From assembly GCA_964633955.1 (NCBI GenBank), contig CAZWIA010000030.1, positions 1 to 13,421 on the forward strand: a DNA stretch of 13,421 nt. The letters are read 5' to 3'. Shown one piece after another: positions 13,181-13,421 of the stretch (the stretch's first letter is position 1; each line of letters begins with the position of its first letter). The notes below the pieces were generated by a model that did not search any database, was not told where the DNA came from, and saw only the letters and a list, made by a program, of their open reading frames with translations. The position numbers were made by a program, and so were the translations under genes. The DNA is from JAQBQQ01 sp964633955. GTDB taxonomy: Bacteria > Patescibacteriota > Gracilibacteria > Peribacterales > Peribacteraceae.

Positions 13181-13266
13181 GAATATCGAATGTCGAATGT
13201 GGAATATCGATAGGACTGTTATCCTTCAGTCCAGTCGATATTCGATATTCCCTATTCCACATTCGG
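13181..13266. repeat. Inverted heptamer array between ftsX and recO
   Basis: Left units start at 13181, 13188, 13195 and 13202 (GAATATC, GAATGTC, GAATGTG, GAATATC). Right units start at 13237, 13244, 13251 and 13258 (GATATTC twice, CCTATTC, CACATTC). The inner sequence 13209-13236 also pairs in part (AGGACTG/CAGTCC). The right arm ends 3 nt before the recO start codon. Confidence 0.85.
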
Positions 13267-13269
13267 ATC

Positions 13270-13421
13270 TTGTCCCGTTCCCACTCCCTTGAGGCCGTGG
13301 TCCTCCGCACCTATGACGTGGGGGAGGCCGACCGGTACGCCATTCTCCTCACCCGCGAGCGGGGGCGGATCTCCGTGAGCGTGAAGGGGGCGCGGAAGAT
13401 CGGGAGCCGGCTGGGGGCCGC
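13270..13421 (+). CDS. recO: DNA repair protein RecO, N-terminal part (cut by window end)
   Basis: The 50 visible residues read SLEAVVLRTYDVGEADRYAILLTRERGRISVSVKGARKIGSRLGA. This matches the RecO N-terminal OB-fold pattern (..A.VL....GE.DR...L.T...G.....KGARK..SRL). RecO loads RecA with RecR during gap repair. The start is taken as TTG 13270; no ATG or GTG lies in frame nearby, and ATT 13261 is the only other option. The right arm of a heptamer array reaches to 3 nt before this codon, so the start region was probably reshaped by the repeat. The gene continues beyond 13421. Confidence 0.85.
   Translation, partial: MSRSHSLEAVVLRTYDVGEADRYAILLTRERGRISVSVKGARKIGSRLGA

Overview
The window looks like a stretch of bacterial chromosome from a high-GC member of the Patescibacteria (Candidate Phyla Radiation). 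A Peregrinibacteria/Peribacteria-like lineage is my best guess, but it is an inference. It rests on the divergent 16S 5' end with an inserted stem-loop, DUF4215 surface repeats, a VirB2/TrbC-like pilin-type protein, rpsF-rpsR without ssb, and ftsX without ftsE. TGA is used as a stop codon throughout (rpsF, the NRAMP gene, the transposase), so this is genetic code 11, not the code 25 of Gracilibacteria.

Layout. 1-619 is the 5' part of a 16S rRNA gene on the minus strand, with a 69-nt inverted heptamer array in the V1 region, a leader (620-890) and a promoter (891-918). 976-2857 holds two overlapping plus-strand genes for cell-surface proteins, the second with cysteine-rich DUF4215 repeats. 2861-4123 (minus) is an NRAMP-superfamily transporter with non-canonical metal-site motifs. 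4410-5211 is rpsF-rpsR. 5211-5668 is a low-GC insert: a four-helix-bundle gene of the 23S rRNA intervening-sequence-protein family, framed by inverted heptamer arrays. 5696-6424 is a YebC-family gene carrying heptamers inside its reading frame. 6505-7520 is an insertion sequence with 22-bp inverted ends and a DDE transposase whose start looks frameshifted. 7538-10699 (minus) is a class A penicillin-binding protein with C-terminal Ig-like domains. 10801-11004 is a structured 5' leader with a 17-codon ORF, ahead of a pilin-like membrane protein (11058-11387). A TPR protein, ftsX and the start of recO follow.

The strongest unexplained theme is a family of short phased arrays. Their units differ in sequence, but most arms have about four units of 7 nt (one locus uses 9 nt), and they are usually inverted into hairpins. 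They sit inside 16S, inside yebC, on both sides of the four-helix-bundle gene, before ftsX, directly before recO, and between the NRAMP gene and rpsF. The 16S and yebC copies share the unit GTGGTCA. The arms-plus-ORF architecture resembles rRNA intervening sequences. The second theme is the leader at 10801-11004: a good promoter, alternating CCTCC/GGAGG segments, a tiny ORF whose stop overlaps a 13-nt perfect anti-SD complement, and two tandem hairpins.

Housekeeping functions here are translation (16S, S6, S18), envelope and division (PBP1A-type synthase, FtsX) and recombinational repair (RecO). Several genes appear to have very short or no 5' UTR, with a TAnACT box 6-10 nt before the start codon.
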